DNA of 64,000 nt, taken from Vibrio sp. 16. GTDB taxonomy: Bacteria; Pseudomonadota; Gammaproteobacteria; Enterobacterales; Vibrionaceae. How positions within the stretch are numbered: the stretch's first letter is position 1; each line of letters starts with the position of its first letter. Under the pieces are notes generated by a model. The model was given only the letters and a program-made list of their open reading frames with translations. It ran no database searches and was not told the origin of the DNA. Below are positions 32,628 to 42,665 of this stretch, piece by piece. The position numbers and the translations under genes are program-made. Where the stretch lies: positions 2,542,001 through 2,606,000 of the forward strand of contig NZ_OY808997.1 in NCBI RefSeq assembly GCF_963681195.1, read 5' to 3'.

Positions 32628-33164
32628 GTGAAGCCAATTGTCATCACTGGTGGGCCAGGAGCAGGCAAAACCACCTTGCTCAATGCGCTTGGAGAGTTAG
32701 GCTACGCCACGTTTGCTGAAGGTTCACGTACCTTGATTGAACAGCAAAGCCAACTCGATGAGGGGATTCTGCCTTGGACGAACTTGCCTGAGTTCGCCAA
32801 CTTGTGCCTTGAGCTAATGGGAAATCAGAAGCGAGAAGCAGAGAACCACAAGGTTGCGTTTGTTGACCGAGCAATCCCAGATATTGTGGCGTATCTTCAG
32901 GTGGGTGGCTGTAACGTTGAGCCAAGGTTTATCACTGAGAGTAGGGAATATCATTCCCAGGTACTTGCTTGTCGAACAGAAGCCTCTATCTATGTTCAAG
33001 ATGAAGTGCGCCCACACAGTTTCGAAGAAGCGCTGCAAATTCATCAAACCCTAGTCGAGACTTATGCAGAGCTTGGCTATCACGTGGTGGAAGTACCTTG
33101 GGGAAGTGTGGCGGAGCGGGTGGACTTTGTTCGAATAACGTTGGGGCTTGAGAGGGAAAGCTAA
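32628..33164 (+). CDS. NadR-like AAA_28 family ATPase/kinase
   Basis: The 178-residue protein starts from GTG (MKPIVITGGPGAGKTT, preceded by GAAGGA). The Walker A is GGPGAGKTT at residues 8-16, and VAFVDRAIPDIVAY holds the Walker B-like Asp region. The AAA_28 family resembles the NadR kinase domain. Small-molecule or protein kinase activity is possible, but no substrate is known. The terminator upstream suggests its own promoter or read-through from typA. Confidence 0.85.
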   Translation: MKPIVITGGPGAGKTTLLNALGELGYATFAEGSRTLIEQQSQLDEGILPWTNLPEFANLCLELMGNQKREAENHKVAFVDRAIPDIVAYLQVGGCNVEPRFITESREYHSQVLACRTEASIYVQDEVRPHSFEEALQIHQTLVETYAELGYHVVEVPWGSVAERVDFVRITLGLERES

Positions 33165-33194
33165 AACCTCCCCACAAGGAGGAGGTGAGTCTGT

Positions 33195-33836
33195 TTACTT
33201 TTGGTTGAGTTTTTGCAAGAACTTATCCGATTCCGCTATCGCGGCATTCATTTGTTTGATTGCGAACTGAATGTCTTGCTCGAGATTCGAAAACTCGCCT
33301 TGTAGGGAGCCAATCGCACTCGCATTGAGGTTATGTTTCAAATAGAGCGTATTGTCGCGCAGAGTATTGAGGACTGGCGTCATTTTCTGCTCAGCACGCT
33401 TCATCGCTTTAAGCATGGTGGCGTATGACGATTTGGTATCACGTAGCTTCTGTTCGCTCGCACGACGCAGTTTTGAGCTGGTATACAGTTCTAACTCATC
33501 TTGCCACTCGGCAAAGAGAGCGTCGGACACATCTTCAATCGCCGCAATACGTGAACGTACATCTTCTGCTGCTTTTTCGCTGTCTTGGTATTTGTCGTTA
33601 ATCTGGTTATAGACGCTTTCTAGCTCGCCACCATCAAAGTTGGTGAGTGCTGAGAGCGCGTCCAGTGCACTCGTGAACTCTTGCTGTGCTTCTTGTTGTG
33701 ATTTTTTGGCTTCTTCAACGCGATCCACCATAATGTCACGTTTGTGGTAGCCTACTTGTTCCATGGCTGAGTAGTAGGCGGACTGGCAGCCTGTTAGAGT
33801 AAAAATGGATAATACCAAAGCCAGTATGTACGGCAT
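33195..33836 (-). CDS. DUF2959 family lipoprotein
   Basis: The 213-residue protein has a type II signal peptide with lipobox LTGC near residue 17 (MPYILALVLSIFTLTGC), then a long, largely helical, charged region with coiled-coil character. DUF2959 members match this start and length. It should be anchored to the inner leaflet of the outer membrane or to the inner membrane facing the periplasm. Function unknown. It diverges from yihY, with an AAAGGAC ribosome-binding site. It is convergent with the AAA_28 gene. Confidence 0.9.
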   Translation of the reverse strand: MPYILALVLSIFTLTGCQSAYYSAMEQVGYHKRDIMVDRVEEAKKSQQEAQQEFTSALDALSALTNFDGGELESVYNQINDKYQDSEKAAEDVRSRIAAIEDVSDALFAEWQDELELYTSSKLRRASEQKLRDTKSSYATMLKAMKRAEQKMTPVLNTLRDNTLYLKHNLNASAIGSLQGEFSNLEQDIQFAIKQMNAAIAESDKFLQKLNQK

Positions 33837-33898
33837 GATTGTGTCCTTTCTTTTAGAATTACGATGTTAGGATGGCTGAGACGGTCAGGAGATACAAG

Positions 33899-34819
33899 TT
33901 GAAATTAGAGCAAACTCTTAAGCAAAGTCTGATTTTTGGGCAATATTTGATCGCCCGAATGGCGCATGATCGCGTCAACGTCAATGCGGGCTACCTTGCG
34001 TATATTACTTTATTGTCGATCGTACCCATGTTGACGGTGTTGTTGTCTGTTCTGTCATCATTCTCCATTTTCGAAAACGCGGGTGACGCGATTCAAGACT
34101 TTGTGATTACCCATTTCGTCCCTGCTGCGGGTGATGCAGTGAAAGGAGCGTTGCTCGAGTTTGTCTCAAATACCGGCAAGATGAGTGCGGTCGGTGGTGG
34201 CTTTCTGTTTGTGGCTGCGTTGATGTTGATCTCTAACATTGATAAGAATTTGAATTACATCTGGCGAGTCAGACGCAAGCGCAGAGCGGTGTTCTCTTTC
34301 TCGATGTATTGGATGGTACTGACTTTAGGGCCAATTCTGGTTGGAGCCAGTATTGCCGCGACCTCTTACGTGACTTCGCTGAAAATTATAGAAAGTGAAG
34401 CGGTATCGGGTGTGTATAACTTATTGTTGCGCTGGTTACCGTTTTTGCTCTCCCTGTTTGCCTTTGTTGGCCTCTATCTTTTGGTCCCCAACAAAAAAGT
34501 ACACATTTCTCATGCTTTAATTGGTGCTGTTGTTGCGGCCATTTTGTTTGAAGCGAGTAAGAAAGGATTTGCGGCTTACATTACCCAGTTCCCTTCTTAT
34601 CAATTGATTTATGGCGCGTTAGCCGCTATCCCAATCTTGTTTGTTTGGGTCTATTTGTGTTGGCTGATTGTGCTTGTTGGCGCTGAAGTGACCGCGGCGC
34701 TCGGGGAGAAAGAGCACTGGAGCAAGCCGCAAGAAATGGTACACTCGCCTGAAAACTTAACGCAATCAACATCTAAGAAAGGAAACCACAGTGATAGCCC
34801 TGATCCAGAGAGTGAGTGA
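33899..34819 (+). CDS. yihY: YihY/BrkB-family inner-membrane protein
   Basis: The protein of about 306 residues has multiple membrane segments of the YihY/virulence factor BrkB family (once wrongly called RNase BN). It carries the hallmark [24 protein letters not shown] at 33899 ([21 protein letters not shown]) has a perfect AGGAG seven bases upstream. An ATG at 33872 gives nine more residues but has no ribosome-binding site, so I prefer the TTG. The C-terminal tail is hydrophilic and overlaps the dtd start by 29 bases. The yihY-dtd-yiiD order is that of E. coli. Confidence 0.9.
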   Translation: MKLEQTLKQSLIFGQYLIARMAHDRVNVNAGYLAYITLLSIVPMLTVLLSVLSSFSIFENAGDAIQDFVITHFVPAAGDAVKGALLEFVSNTGKMSAVGGGFLFVAALMLISNIDKNLNYIWRVRRKRRAVFSFSMYWMVLTLGPILVGASIAATSYVTSLKIIESEAVSGVYNLLLRWLPFLLSLFAFVGLYLLVPNKKVHISHALIGAVVAAILFEASKKGFAAYITQFPSYQLIYGALAAIPILFVWVYLCWLIVLVGAEVTAALGEKEHWSKPQEMVHSPENLTQSTSKKGNHSDSPDPESE

Positions 34820-35225
34820 AGCCGCCGTTCGTGTCGACGGTGAAGTCGTTGGCGAAATTGAGCACGGCCTTTTGGTGCTATTGGGCGTTGAAAAAGGTGA
34901 CGACGAAGCAAAAGCGAAGCGTCTTATGGAGCGAGTCACCACCTACCGTGTGTTTGGTGACGACGAAGGCAAAATGAACCTCAATGTCAAACAAGTTGAG
35001 GGCAAGGTCTTAGTAGTGTCGCAGTTTACGTTGCCCGCTGATACCAAGAAGGGAACACGCGCAGGGTTTTCTCGTGGTGCTCACCCTGCAGACGCTGAGC
35101 GCTTGTACGAATATTTTGCCGATCGCTGTGCAGAGGTATTACCCACGGAGCGAGGCCAGTTTGCCGCAGATATGAAAGTGTCGCTGGTGAATGACGGCCC
35201 CGTGACATTCTGGCTACAAGTTTAG
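34791..35225 (+). CDS. dtd: D-aminoacyl-tRNA deacylase
   Basis: The 144-residue enzyme hydrolyses D-aminoacyl-tRNAs, preventing D-amino-acid misuse. It opens [21 protein letters not shown]. The family motifs [17 protein letters not shown] and [11 protein letters not shown] (Gly-cisPro type cross-subunit region) are present. The start codon is GTG, with AGGA upstream, lying 29 bases inside the yihY 3' end, so translational coupling is likely. Confidence 0.97.
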   Translation: MIALIQRVSEAAVRVDGEVVGEIEHGLLVLLGVEKGDDEAKAKRLMERVTTYRVFGDDEGKMNLNVKQVEGKVLVVSQFTLPADTKKGTRAGFSRGAHPADAERLYEYFADRCAEVLPTERGQFAADMKVSLVNDGPVTFWLQV

Positions 35226-35291
35226 CCACACTATAATGAAAGACAAAGGCTAGAAGGGAAGAGCGGTGCTCTTTCATAAAAAAGGACTTTT

Positions 35292-36227
35292 ATGTTTAAG
35301 CTGATTACGCCAAAAACGGAAAACCAACTGAACAAGTACTATCACTTTCGTTGGCAAATGCTGCGTGAGCCTTGGCGCATGCCGCTTGGTTCAGAGCGAG
35401 ATGAGTACGATCCAATGAGTCACCACCGCATGATTGTCGATGGCCGTGGACGACCTATGGCGATTGGGCGCTTATACATCACCCCTGATAGCGAAGGTCA
35501 GATTCGTTACATGGCGGTAAAAGGTGCTCGCCGAAGCAAAGGGATGGGGTCGCTTGTGCTTGTTGCTCTTGAATCCTTGGCTCGCCAAGAAGGGGCAAAG
35601 CGCTTGGTGTGTAATGCTCGTGAAGATGCGATCGCCTTCTATGAGAAAAACGGCTTTGAGAGGCGAGGTGAGTTGACGGATGAGCGTGGCCCTGTTCGCC
35701 ACCTACAGATGGTTAAACCCCTTGACCCAATGGCCAATGTCCTTCGCAAGCCGGAGTGGTGCACGGAGCTGCAAGAGCGTTGGGAGAATCAAATTCCCAT
35801 CAGTGACAAAATGGGCATCAAGATTAACCAATACACGGGTTATCAGTTTGAGTGTAGTGCCCAGTTAAACCCCAACCTAAACCCACACAATACGATGTTT
35901 GCTGGCTCGGCCTTTACGCTGGCGACCTTAACCGGATGGGGCATGACATGGTTATTGATGAAAGAGCGTAATCTTACCGGAGATATCGTGCTGGCAGACA
36001 GCCAGATCCGCTATCGTCATCCAGTGACCCAGAATCCAGTTGCGTCGACATCTCTTGACGGCATCAGCGGAGATTTAGACCGACTTGCGTCTGGCCGCAA
36101 AGCGCGGATTGTCATTCATGTGACTATCTACAGCGGTGATGACGCCGCCGTTGAGTTCATTGGCACCTACATGCTGCTACCCAACTACAAGGCGATTTTG
36201 CCGGAAGAGTCAGACGCCTCTTCTTGA
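35292..36227 (+). CDS. yiiD: GNAT acetyltransferase-hotdog thioesterase fusion (YiiD-type)
   Basis: The 311-residue two-domain protein has an N-terminal GNAT domain (residues about 1-150; ARRSKGMGSLVLVAL acetyl-CoA loop) joined to a C-terminal hotdog domain (about 165-305; NPHNTMFAGSAFTLATLTGWG). The E. coli homologue YiiD has been linked to initiation of fatty-acid synthesis in recent literature under the names FabY or MadA. I use that only as a lead. It follows dtd by 66 bases and overlaps the asmA-family gene's 3' end by 43 bases. Confidence 0.9.
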   Translation: MFKLITPKTENQLNKYYHFRWQMLREPWRMPLGSERDEYDPMSHHRMIVDGRGRPMAIGRLYITPDSEGQIRYMAVKGARRSKGMGSLVLVALESLARQEGAKRLVCNAREDAIAFYEKNGFERRGELTDERGPVRHLQMVKPLDPMANVLRKPEWCTELQERWENQIPISDKMGIKINQYTGYQFECSAQLNPNLNPHNTMFAGSAFTLATLTGWGMTWLLMKERNLTGDIVLADSQIRYRHPVTQNPVASTSLDGISGDLDRLASGRKARIVIHVTIYSGDDAAVEFIGTYMLLPNYKAILPEESDASS

Positions 36228-38143
36228 TGTTGCACGCCATCAGCATGGGCTGGTGGCGCGGCCTCTGCCTCTTGGCAGGTTTGTTCAATTACATTGGTTA
36301 AACTGAAAATATCCGACCACAACCGCTGACATGGGGTTTGAGTGCGAAAGAGCAGCGTCGCAAATTCCGACTTTAGCATATCAATATGCCCTGTCAGTTC
36401 GGCTTCTTCTCCTTTGGAAGAAAGGCTCAGCCGCCCTCGGTCGGCCTGAATCGAAATCGTCTCTAATGGCCATTCCTGTTCAAAACTGGTTTCACCGTCG
36501 GCGCTCTTTGCTTTGAGCGTGGTTTGATGCAGTTGCAGTTTGGCATCTCCGGACAGGCTATGTGCAAACATGGCGTAATCACCAGATAAACCGGATAGCT
36601 CAAGCTCCACTTCCGCCATCCCTTGCAGGTGAAATGGCAGCTGTGCATCAAACAGTGGTAAGTCGGTAGGTACGCCATCGGCATGCAGGGTCAGCCTCCA
36701 CGGAGCGCTGATGCTGCTACGATCCCACTGGCCATTGGCTTCGATGTAGCCAGCCTGAAGCGGGAAGAAAGCGCGCTCCAGATTCAGTTTCCCTTGCTCA
36801 GCTTGCATCTCCACAACCAACTGAGTGCTCAATAGGTTATCTAGGCTGGCGTTACTGGCGCTTAGCTCAATTTTGCCGTTCAGTAATCCTGTTTGCTGGG
36901 GATTGATGAACTCAAGGTCACGCCCTTCGATGCTCAGTCCTGATACCTGCCAATAGGGGCGTTTTTCCACTTGAATAAATTGACTGTTACGCACGTCGAG
37001 CTCTTTGATGGTCAGAGAGCTAAGTGATGAAACCAACGCCTTTAACTCGCTGCTCATCTGAGGAAGGTCTTCAAGCCACTTCACGCCAGAGACTCTAAGC
37101 TCATCAAGTGCAATACGTTCTTGGGATAGTTTGCCTTTAAATTGCAGCCAGCCTTGTTTGAAGTCGGCGTTAAACAGCTCAACGTTAATGTCATTGTTCC
37201 CAAATCCAAGCTCGGCCGTTGGGTTAATAAACCTTAACTCTTGGTAGGTGAGCAGTTCGGCATCAAACGAGAAGTAGCCATTTTCCTGTTGCCAAAGCGA
37301 CTGATTGAGATAAAGATTCTCGATTGAGGCATCCAACTGTTCAAAATGCCAACCTTGGTAGTTAACGTTGCTTCGCAGTATATCAAGGCTGTTGATGTGG
37401 TAGACCGGAAACTCTAGAGAGTTCAATGTGTTGACCAGTTTTGTTGCCGGGGCAACGCTGTCGAGATTGAGATCAAAAACCGTCACATTGATGAGTGACC
37501 AGCCTTGTTGAAATTGCTCTGCTTGACCAGAGAACTCAGCGCCATGCCATTTGAATGATGCGCCATAGAGAGTGCTGTTCTGAGGTTTGTATTGAGCATC
37601 AACTAAGACGTCGTTCAGGGCTTCGCCACGAACATAAAGCTGTTTTGCTGAAAATTGAATATCGCCAAAGGGCAGGGCCTGATTGTTTTGCTTCCATTCA
37701 GGATTCTCGACCTGCAAATTGACCTCTCTTGCTGACCATTGCTCCGAAGTAAGATCGACATGCTGCAGCGCCACTTGGCGAAGGGTAATGCCGTCCAGCA
37801 TCGAAGCGTAATTGTGGCTAAGGTCGAGTATTGCGCTTTCAACGAGTAATGAATCGAAAGCGAGCTTGCCATTTTGCCAGAACGACTGGCTGAGCCATAC
37901 GGTCAGCTTTGGAATGCGTGCTTGTTGTTGTTCTCGTTCGACAACCACATCCTGTAGAGAAAGCTGGAGTGGTGGTGTGTAGGTAACTTGCTGGGCATTT
38001 ACTCGGTAGGGGGTGAGTTGCTCGAACAAATAGCTAACCACTTGCGGCGCGTGGCGTGTCTGCAGTATGGCAAACAACGATAGCAACGAAAGGCAAATTA
38101 GGCTTATCAGGATGATGGTGGTCAGTATCAGCGGTTTCTTCAC
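36185..38143 (-). CDS. AsmA-family membrane-anchored protein
   Basis: The 652-residue protein has an N-terminal transmembrane segment (about residues 8-27) and a long periplasmic beta-rich region typical of AsmA-like proteins, which form lipid-transfer-like bridges or affect outer-membrane lipid homeostasis. The start is GTG (MKKPLILTTIILISLICLS), with GAGGGA upstream. The C-terminal region has many Ser/Leu repeats and ends in an acidic tail. Its 3' end overlaps convergent yiiD by 43 bases. Which AsmA subfamily it belongs to is unclear to me. Confidence 0.85.
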   Translation of the reverse strand: MKKPLILTTIILISLICLSLLSLFAILQTRHAPQVVSYLFEQLTPYRVNAQQVTYTPPLQLSLQDVVVEREQQQARIPKLTVWLSQSFWQNGKLAFDSLLVESAILDLSHNYASMLDGITLRQVALQHVDLTSEQWSAREVNLQVENPEWKQNNQALPFGDIQFSAKQLYVRGEALNDVLVDAQYKPQNSTLYGASFKWHGAEFSGQAEQFQQGWSLINVTVFDLNLDSVAPATKLVNTLNSLEFPVYHINSLDILRSNVNYQGWHFEQLDASIENLYLNQSLWQQENGYFSFDAELLTYQELRFINPTAELGFGNNDINVELFNADFKQGWLQFKGKLSQERIALDELRVSGVKWLEDLPQMSSELKALVSSLSSLTIKELDVRNSQFIQVEKRPYWQVSGLSIEGRDLEFINPQQTGLLNGKIELSASNASLDNLLSTQLVVEMQAEQGKLNLERAFFPLQAGYIEANGQWDRSSISAPWRLTLHADGVPTDLPLFDAQLPFHLQGMAEVELELSGLSGDYAMFAHSLSGDAKLQLHQTTLKAKSADGETSFEQEWPLETISIQADRGRLSLSSKGEEAELTGHIDMLKSEFATLLFRTQTPCQRLWSDIFSLTNVIEQTCQEAEAAPPAHADGVQHQEEASDSSGKIAL

Positions 38144-38205
38144 AGCACGTATTCCCTCGCTTTAGTGCTGTTAGCTTGAAACATTTTTGACCATCAGGCA
38201 ACAAA

Positions 38206-38227
38206 AAGCCCCTCAAAAGAGGGGCTT
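38206..38227 (-). terminator. pckA terminator
   Basis: On the minus strand AAGCCCCTC / GAGGGGCTT with a TTTT loop and a TTTTTGT tail follows the pckA stop by about 25 bases. It separates pckA from the downstream AsmA-family gene. Confidence 0.92.
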
Positions 38228-38252
38228 AGATTACGATTTGATGTCGATATCA

Positions 38253-39884
38253 CTAATCAAGCTGAGGACCAGCTGCGACTAATGATTTACCTTCATCGTT
38301 GTCGGTGTACTTATCAAAGTTATTGATAAAGCGGCTCGCAAGATCTTTTGCCTTACTTTCCCATTGAAGTGGGTCAGTGTAAGTATCGCGAGGGTCGAGA
38401 ATGGTCGGATCCACATCGTGTAGCGCGGTTGGCACTTCTAGGTTGAAGATCGGAATGTGCTTCGTTTCCGCTTCTTCGATAGAGCCATCTAGGATTGCGT
38501 CAATGATGCCGCGCGTATCTTGGATAGAGATACGTTTACCGCTGCCGTTCCAGCCCGTGTTGACAAGGTACGCCTCTGCGCCTGCCGCTTCCATACGCTT
38601 AACCAATACTTCAGCGTATTTGGTTGGGTGCAGTGTCAGGAATGCCGCGCCAAAACACGCTGAGAACGTTGGTGTTGGCTCTGTAATGCCACGCTCAGTG
38701 CCCGCCAGTTTTGCGGTAAAGCCTGATAGGAAGTGGTACTTAGTTTGTTCCGGAGTCAGTTTTGATACTGGTGGAAGTACACCAAACGCATCTGCTGATA
38801 GGAAGATAACCTTGTTGGCATGGCCTGCTTTAGACACCGGCTTCACGATGTTCTCAATGTGCTCGATTGGGTAAGAGACACGCGTGTTCTCTGTTTTAGA
38901 ACCGTCATCAAAGTCAATAGAACCATCATTACGTACGGTGACGTTTTCTAGCAGCGCATCACGGCGAATCGCGTTGTAGATGTCCGGCTCAGCTTCTTTA
39001 GAGAGCTTGATTGTCTTCGCGTAACAACCGCCTTCGAAGTTGAAGATACCGTCGTCGTCCCAGCCGTGCTCATCGTCGCCGATTAACTCACGTTTAGGGT
39101 CTGTCGATAGGGTTGTTTTACCCGTACCAGAAAGGCCAAAGAAGATCGCCACATCGCCGTTTTCTTTGCACTTGTTCGCACTACAGTGCATTGACGCGAT
39201 ACCTTTAAGTGGCAGGAAGTAGTTCATCATGGCGAACATACCTTTCTTCATCTCGCCGCCATACCAAGTACCGCCGATTAACTGCATGCGCTCAGTTAAG
39301 TTAAACACGGTGAAGTTTTCAGAGTTCAGACCATGCTCTTTCCACTTCTGGTTGGTGCATTTTGCGCCATTCATGACCACGAAGTCAGGTTCAAACGTTG
39401 CAAGCTCTTCTTCTGAAGGGCGGATGAACATGTTTTTCACGAAGTGCGCTTGCCATGCCACCTCGGTGATAACACGAATACTCAAACGAGTATCAGGGTT
39501 TGCACCACAGTAACCGTCAATGACAAACACGCGTTTACCAGAAAGCTGGTTGGTCACGAGTTTTTTAAGATCATTCCATACCGCTTGATCGATTGGCTTA
39601 TTGTCATTTTTAACGGCGTCAGAGGTCCACCACATATGCTCTTCTGTGGTTGCGTCTTTGACGATGTACTTATCTTTCGGTGAGCGGCCAGTAAAAATAC
39701 CGGTATCAACTGCAACAGCGCCTAATTCGGTGACTACACCTTTTTCGTAGCCTTCCAGATCAGCACGAGTCTCTTCTTCGAACAACATTTCGTAGCTTGG
39801 GTTACGAACAACCTCTTTTACGTTTTGCAGCCCATGTTTAGTAAGATCAATTGTTGCAGCCTTTGTATGTTCCATAACGGTCAT
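38253..39884 (-). CDS. pckA: Phosphoenolpyruvate carboxykinase (ATP)
   Basis: The 543-residue gluconeogenic enzyme converts oxaloacetate and ATP to PEP and CO2. It carries the kinase-1a P-loop [18 protein letters not shown] near residue 245 and the metal- and OAA-binding region [26 protein letters not shown]-like and R-rich substrate residues include [18 protein letters not shown]. The start ([14 protein letters not shown]) is supported by AAGGAG. It lies upstream of the AsmA gene and downstream of hslO, on the same strand, in the order seen in E. coli (hslR-hslO-pckA). Confidence 0.98.
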   Translation of the reverse strand: MTVMEHTKAATIDLTKHGLQNVKEVVRNPSYEMLFEEETRADLEGYEKGVVTELGAVAVDTGIFTGRSPKDKYIVKDATTEEHMWWTSDAVKNDNKPIDQAVWNDLKKLVTNQLSGKRVFVIDGYCGANPDTRLSIRVITEVAWQAHFVKNMFIRPSEEELATFEPDFVVMNGAKCTNQKWKEHGLNSENFTVFNLTERMQLIGGTWYGGEMKKGMFAMMNYFLPLKGIASMHCSANKCKENGDVAIFFGLSGTGKTTLSTDPKRELIGDDEHGWDDDGIFNFEGGCYAKTIKLSKEAEPDIYNAIRRDALLENVTVRNDGSIDFDDGSKTENTRVSYPIEHIENIVKPVSKAGHANKVIFLSADAFGVLPPVSKLTPEQTKYHFLSGFTAKLAGTERGITEPTPTFSACFGAAFLTLHPTKYAEVLVKRMEAAGAEAYLVNTGWNGSGKRISIQDTRGIIDAILDGSIEEAETKHIPIFNLEVPTALHDVDPTILDPRDTYTDPLQWESKAKDLASRFINNFDKYTDNDEGKSLVAAGPQLD

Positions 39885-40222
39885 AGGTGCTCCTTATCGG
39901 AATATTTGTAGGGATTTTGTAAGAATTTTTGTAATTTTTATCTGCTCACCATGCTAGCAATGGGCTTGCGAGAAAACAGGGATATAGCTCAAAAAATATC
40001 CATGATTTTCGTGGGGTTTTAAGCGACTCATCACATATTGGCTGGGATAGTTTATCGTGTGCGCAAAGCTTTGCGCTAGGGCAAAAGAATTAATAATTGA
40101 TTAAAATTAACCAGTTGTTTTATTACAGTTCAGGCTAGGTGTAGCGGGCTTTTGATCACAAAAAGGCCTGCGTGGTGCAGGCCTTTTGATAGGAAAATTA
40201 CGTGCTTGATAAGCTATGAAAA
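39885..40222 (-). promoter_or_regulatory. pckA upstream region with hslO terminator
   Basis: This 338-base gene-free stretch contains the pckA ribosome-binding site at the left and the hslO terminator (40161-40187) at the right. The A/T-rich part about 39890-40130 should hold the pckA promoter, but I cannot place one with confidence. No credible open frame. Confidence 0.6.
40161..40187 (-). terminator. hslO terminator
   Basis: An 11-base perfect stem AAAAGGCCTGC / GCAGGCCTTTT with a five-base loop and a T-rich tail on the minus strand, about 35 bases after the hslO stop. Confidence 0.92.
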
Positions 40223-41098
40223 TTAATGCAGGGTTTTATTGCCCGAATTTGCTTCAATAAATAGCTCAGAGACCTCTGCTTCGTCATACGTATATGTCGT
40301 GCCGCAGTAATCACAATGTAAAGAAATTGAACCAAGCTCGGCTAAAATGTCGTTCACTTCTGCTCGATCGATCGTCACGATCGCGGCACCGCTGCGTTCA
40401 CGTGAACAGCCACAGTGGAATTCAACAGGTTGCGGTTCAAATAGACGAACTTTCTCCTGATTGTATAAACGATATAGCAGCTCATTGGCTTCAAGCGTGA
40501 ACAACTCTTCGTTTTTGACGGTGTCCGTCAACTGCTCGAGGTGCTCAAAGTCCTCTGGTGAGCCTGTACCGTCTGGCATTACCTGAATAAGCATACCTGC
40601 AGCGTGCTTCTTGCCGTCGATCTCGCCATTGCGGATCCAAATGCGCGTTTTAAGCTGCTCGGAGTTGGCGAAGTAACCTTCTAGGATTTCTGCCAGATTG
40701 TCGCCTTCTAGCGCAACAATACCTTGGTATCGCTCACCTTTTTTCGGCTCAATCGTAATGACAAGATAACCTTTACCCATCATGTCATGGATTGACGCGT
40801 CTTCAGCGATGTCACCTTCCCAGCGTGCAACGCCACGGATCTTTTGGTCGTGATCACCGTTGATAACCGCCAGTGATACCGGTCCATCACCTTGAAGTTG
40901 CATGGTAATGGAACCTTCGAACTTTAGTGTTGCCGTAAGAAGGGTTGTTGAAACGAGTAGCTCACCAAGCAGCTTTTGCAGTGCAGCTGGGTATTCCTTG
41001 CTAGAAATAATACGTTGGTATGCTTCATCCAATTGTACCAACTCACCACGTACAGAGAGATCTTCGAAAAGGTAGCGGTTTAATACGTTGTTTGACAT
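40223..41098 (-). CDS. hslO: Redox-regulated chaperone Hsp33
   Basis: The 291-residue holdase is activated by oxidative stress. The C-terminal zinc centre with four Cys is visible as HCGCSRE (CxC) and HCDYCGT (CxxC), the canonical redox switch. The start is [20 protein letters not shown] with GAGGAA upstream. It follows hslR by 27 bases and precedes pckA, as in E. coli. Confidence 0.97.
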   Translation of the reverse strand: MSNNVLNRYLFEDLSVRGELVQLDEAYQRIISSKEYPAALQKLLGELLVSTTLLTATLKFEGSITMQLQGDGPVSLAVINGDHDQKIRGVARWEGDIAEDASIHDMMGKGYLVITIEPKKGERYQGIVALEGDNLAEILEGYFANSEQLKTRIWIRNGEIDGKKHAAGMLIQVMPDGTGSPEDFEHLEQLTDTVKNEELFTLEANELLYRLYNQEKVRLFEPQPVEFHCGCSRERSGAAIVTIDRAEVNDILAELGSISLHCDYCGTTYTYDEAEVSELFIEANSGNKTLH

Positions 41099-41125
41099 GG
41101 AGTGGTTTCCTCGTACGTATGGTAC

Positions 41126-41512
41126 TTACTGATGTTTAAACTTGATGATGTCGCGACGCTGTTTCTTATCGGGGCGACGATCAGGGCTAGGGTTGTGAGC
41201 ATGAAGTTTGCGCTGCATGGCGTTTTCTTCACGCTTATTTACGCTTTCGGCGGTTTCACTGTATAGGGTTTGAGCTTCTGGGGCGCCACGGCGTTGATCA
41301 GAAATCTTTTCTATTACAACGGTTTTCTCTTCGTGACCTTGACGAAGGGTAATGATGGCACCGAGTTCAACAGCCTTACTCGGCTTGCTTCGTTGGCCAT
41401 TATAGTGAACTTTGCCGCCATCGACCATATTTCGAGCAATGGAGCGAGTCTTATAAAAGCGCGCGGCCCAAAGCCATTTATCGAGTCTGACTGCTTCTGT
41501 TTGGGAACCCAT
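41126..41512 (-). CDS. hslR: Ribosome-associated heat-shock protein Hsp15
   Basis: The 128-residue S4-domain RNA-binding protein binds 50S subunits carrying free nascent chains and helps rescue them. The S4 motif is RLDKWLWAARFYKTRS near residue 9. The Lys/Arg-rich tail (KLHAHNPSPDRRPDKKQRRD) is typical. It lies upstream of hslO, and divergent to the Eps operon across 224 bases. Confidence 0.96.
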   Translation of the reverse strand: MGSQTEAVRLDKWLWAARFYKTRSIARNMVDGGKVHYNGQRSKPSKAVELGAIITLRQGHEEKTVVIEKISDQRRGAPEAQTLYSETAESVNKREENAMQRKLHAHNPSPDRRPDKKQRRDIIKFKHQ

Positions 41513-41736
41513 TGGGAATAGTGACCTCTAAGGATGGTGGATGTGGATGCCAATATGTTGAAGTAACAATGGTGACATGCCGCCCATTTTTCAAGCGAGA
41601 GTTGCAAAAATGTCTTTTGCAAGGCTGTACAAATAGAGTAAACGGTTTAGCTTGTTTCATATTTTGGTACAATGATTGGCTGCCCTTTTGATTATCGGGC
41701 GCCATTTTTACTCAGCGCAAACGAGAAGGATATTCA

Positions 41737-42627
41737 GTGAAGCAACAAGGCGTAAGCGCACTTTATAAGTTGGGCGAGTCAGTAAAAGAAGTTCAAGTGC
41801 AGCAGCGTATTAGCTTTACCTTAATGACGTTGTTGCTCGCGTTGAGTGCGTGGATTTTAGGACAACTGATTTGGCAACCTTTAGTGTCTGATAGCGTGAC
41901 GAAATGGCAACCTGTCCTCGCCTCGTCTGGGAAGCCTACCACCTCACAAACCGTCAACTTGTCAGAGCTGCAGAATAGTCACTTATTCGGTGAATATCAG
42001 GAGCAACGTCAAGTTGTTACACAACCAAAAGTCGAAGATGCTCCGAAAAGCCGTTTGAATGTGGTATTGGTGGGCGTGGTTCAGAGTACAAACTCTAATA
42101 AGAGCCTCGCGGTGATCGCCAATCGAGGCAAGCAAGCCACCTACGGGATTGGCGAAGTTATAGAAGGCACGCGAGCGAAATTATACCAAGTACAGGTTGA
42201 CCGTGTGATTATCGACAATGCCGGTCGTAACGAGACGGTCATGTTGGAAGGCTTGAAGTACACCAAACCTCAGCCGACACCAGACACTTCACCTGTTCGC
42301 CAACCTGCTCAAGTCTCAGAGCAAAAACTCGAGCAGATTCGCCAAGAGATCCAACAGGACGCGAAGCAAATCTTCCAATATGTCCGAATGTCACAGGTGA
42401 AGCGAGATGGCGACGTCTTGGGTTATCGACTGACACCAGGTAAAGATAAAGCGCTGTTTGACTCTGTAGGTTTAAAACCGGGCGATGTCGCGACACAAAT
42501 AAATGGATTGGATTTAAAAGACTCAGCGGCGATGGGAGAGATTTTCCAAACCATCTCTGACATGACTGAGTTGACTCTCACGGTTGAGCGAGATGGCCAA
42601 CCCTACGAGATATACATTGAATTATAA
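41737..42627 (+). CDS. epsC: Type II secretion inner-membrane protein EpsC (GspC)
   Basis: The 296-residue protein has a single N-terminal transmembrane segment (about residues 27-50), an HR domain (about 85-160) that contacts the secretin EpsD, and a C-terminal PDZ domain (about 200-295; YRLTPGKDKALFDSVGLKPGDVATQING). It links the inner platform to the outer-membrane channel. The start is GTG with GAGAAGGA upstream. First gene of the epsCDEFGHIJKLMN operon. Confidence 0.96.
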   Translation: MKQQGVSALYKLGESVKEVQVQQRISFTLMTLLLALSAWILGQLIWQPLVSDSVTKWQPVLASSGKPTTSQTVNLSELQNSHLFGEYQEQRQVVTQPKVEDAPKSRLNVVLVGVVQSTNSNKSLAVIANRGKQATYGIGEVIEGTRAKLYQVQVDRVIIDNAGRNETVMLEGLKYTKPQPTPDTSPVRQPAQVSEQKLEQIRQEIQQDAKQIFQYVRMSQVKRDGDVLGYRLTPGKDKALFDSVGLKPGDVATQINGLDLKDSAAMGEIFQTISDMTELTLTVERDGQPYEIYIEL

Positions 42628-42665
42628 AACAGCGTTGGCTTTGTTCATCGCATGAGGAGTAACGA

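Noticed and set aside
33165..33194. Inverted repeat CCTCC/GGAGG between the AAA_28 and DUF2959 genes as a terminator
   Set aside because: The stem is only five bases and no T-run follows on either strand.
38401..38874. A 157-residue open frame opposite pckA
   Set aside because: Shadow of the conserved pckA coding strand; the codon pattern follows the sense gene.
40140..40170. A CRP-like half site (TGATCACA) upstream of pckA
   Set aside because: Only one half resembles the CRP consensus, and it lies next to the hslO terminator, far from the pckA start.
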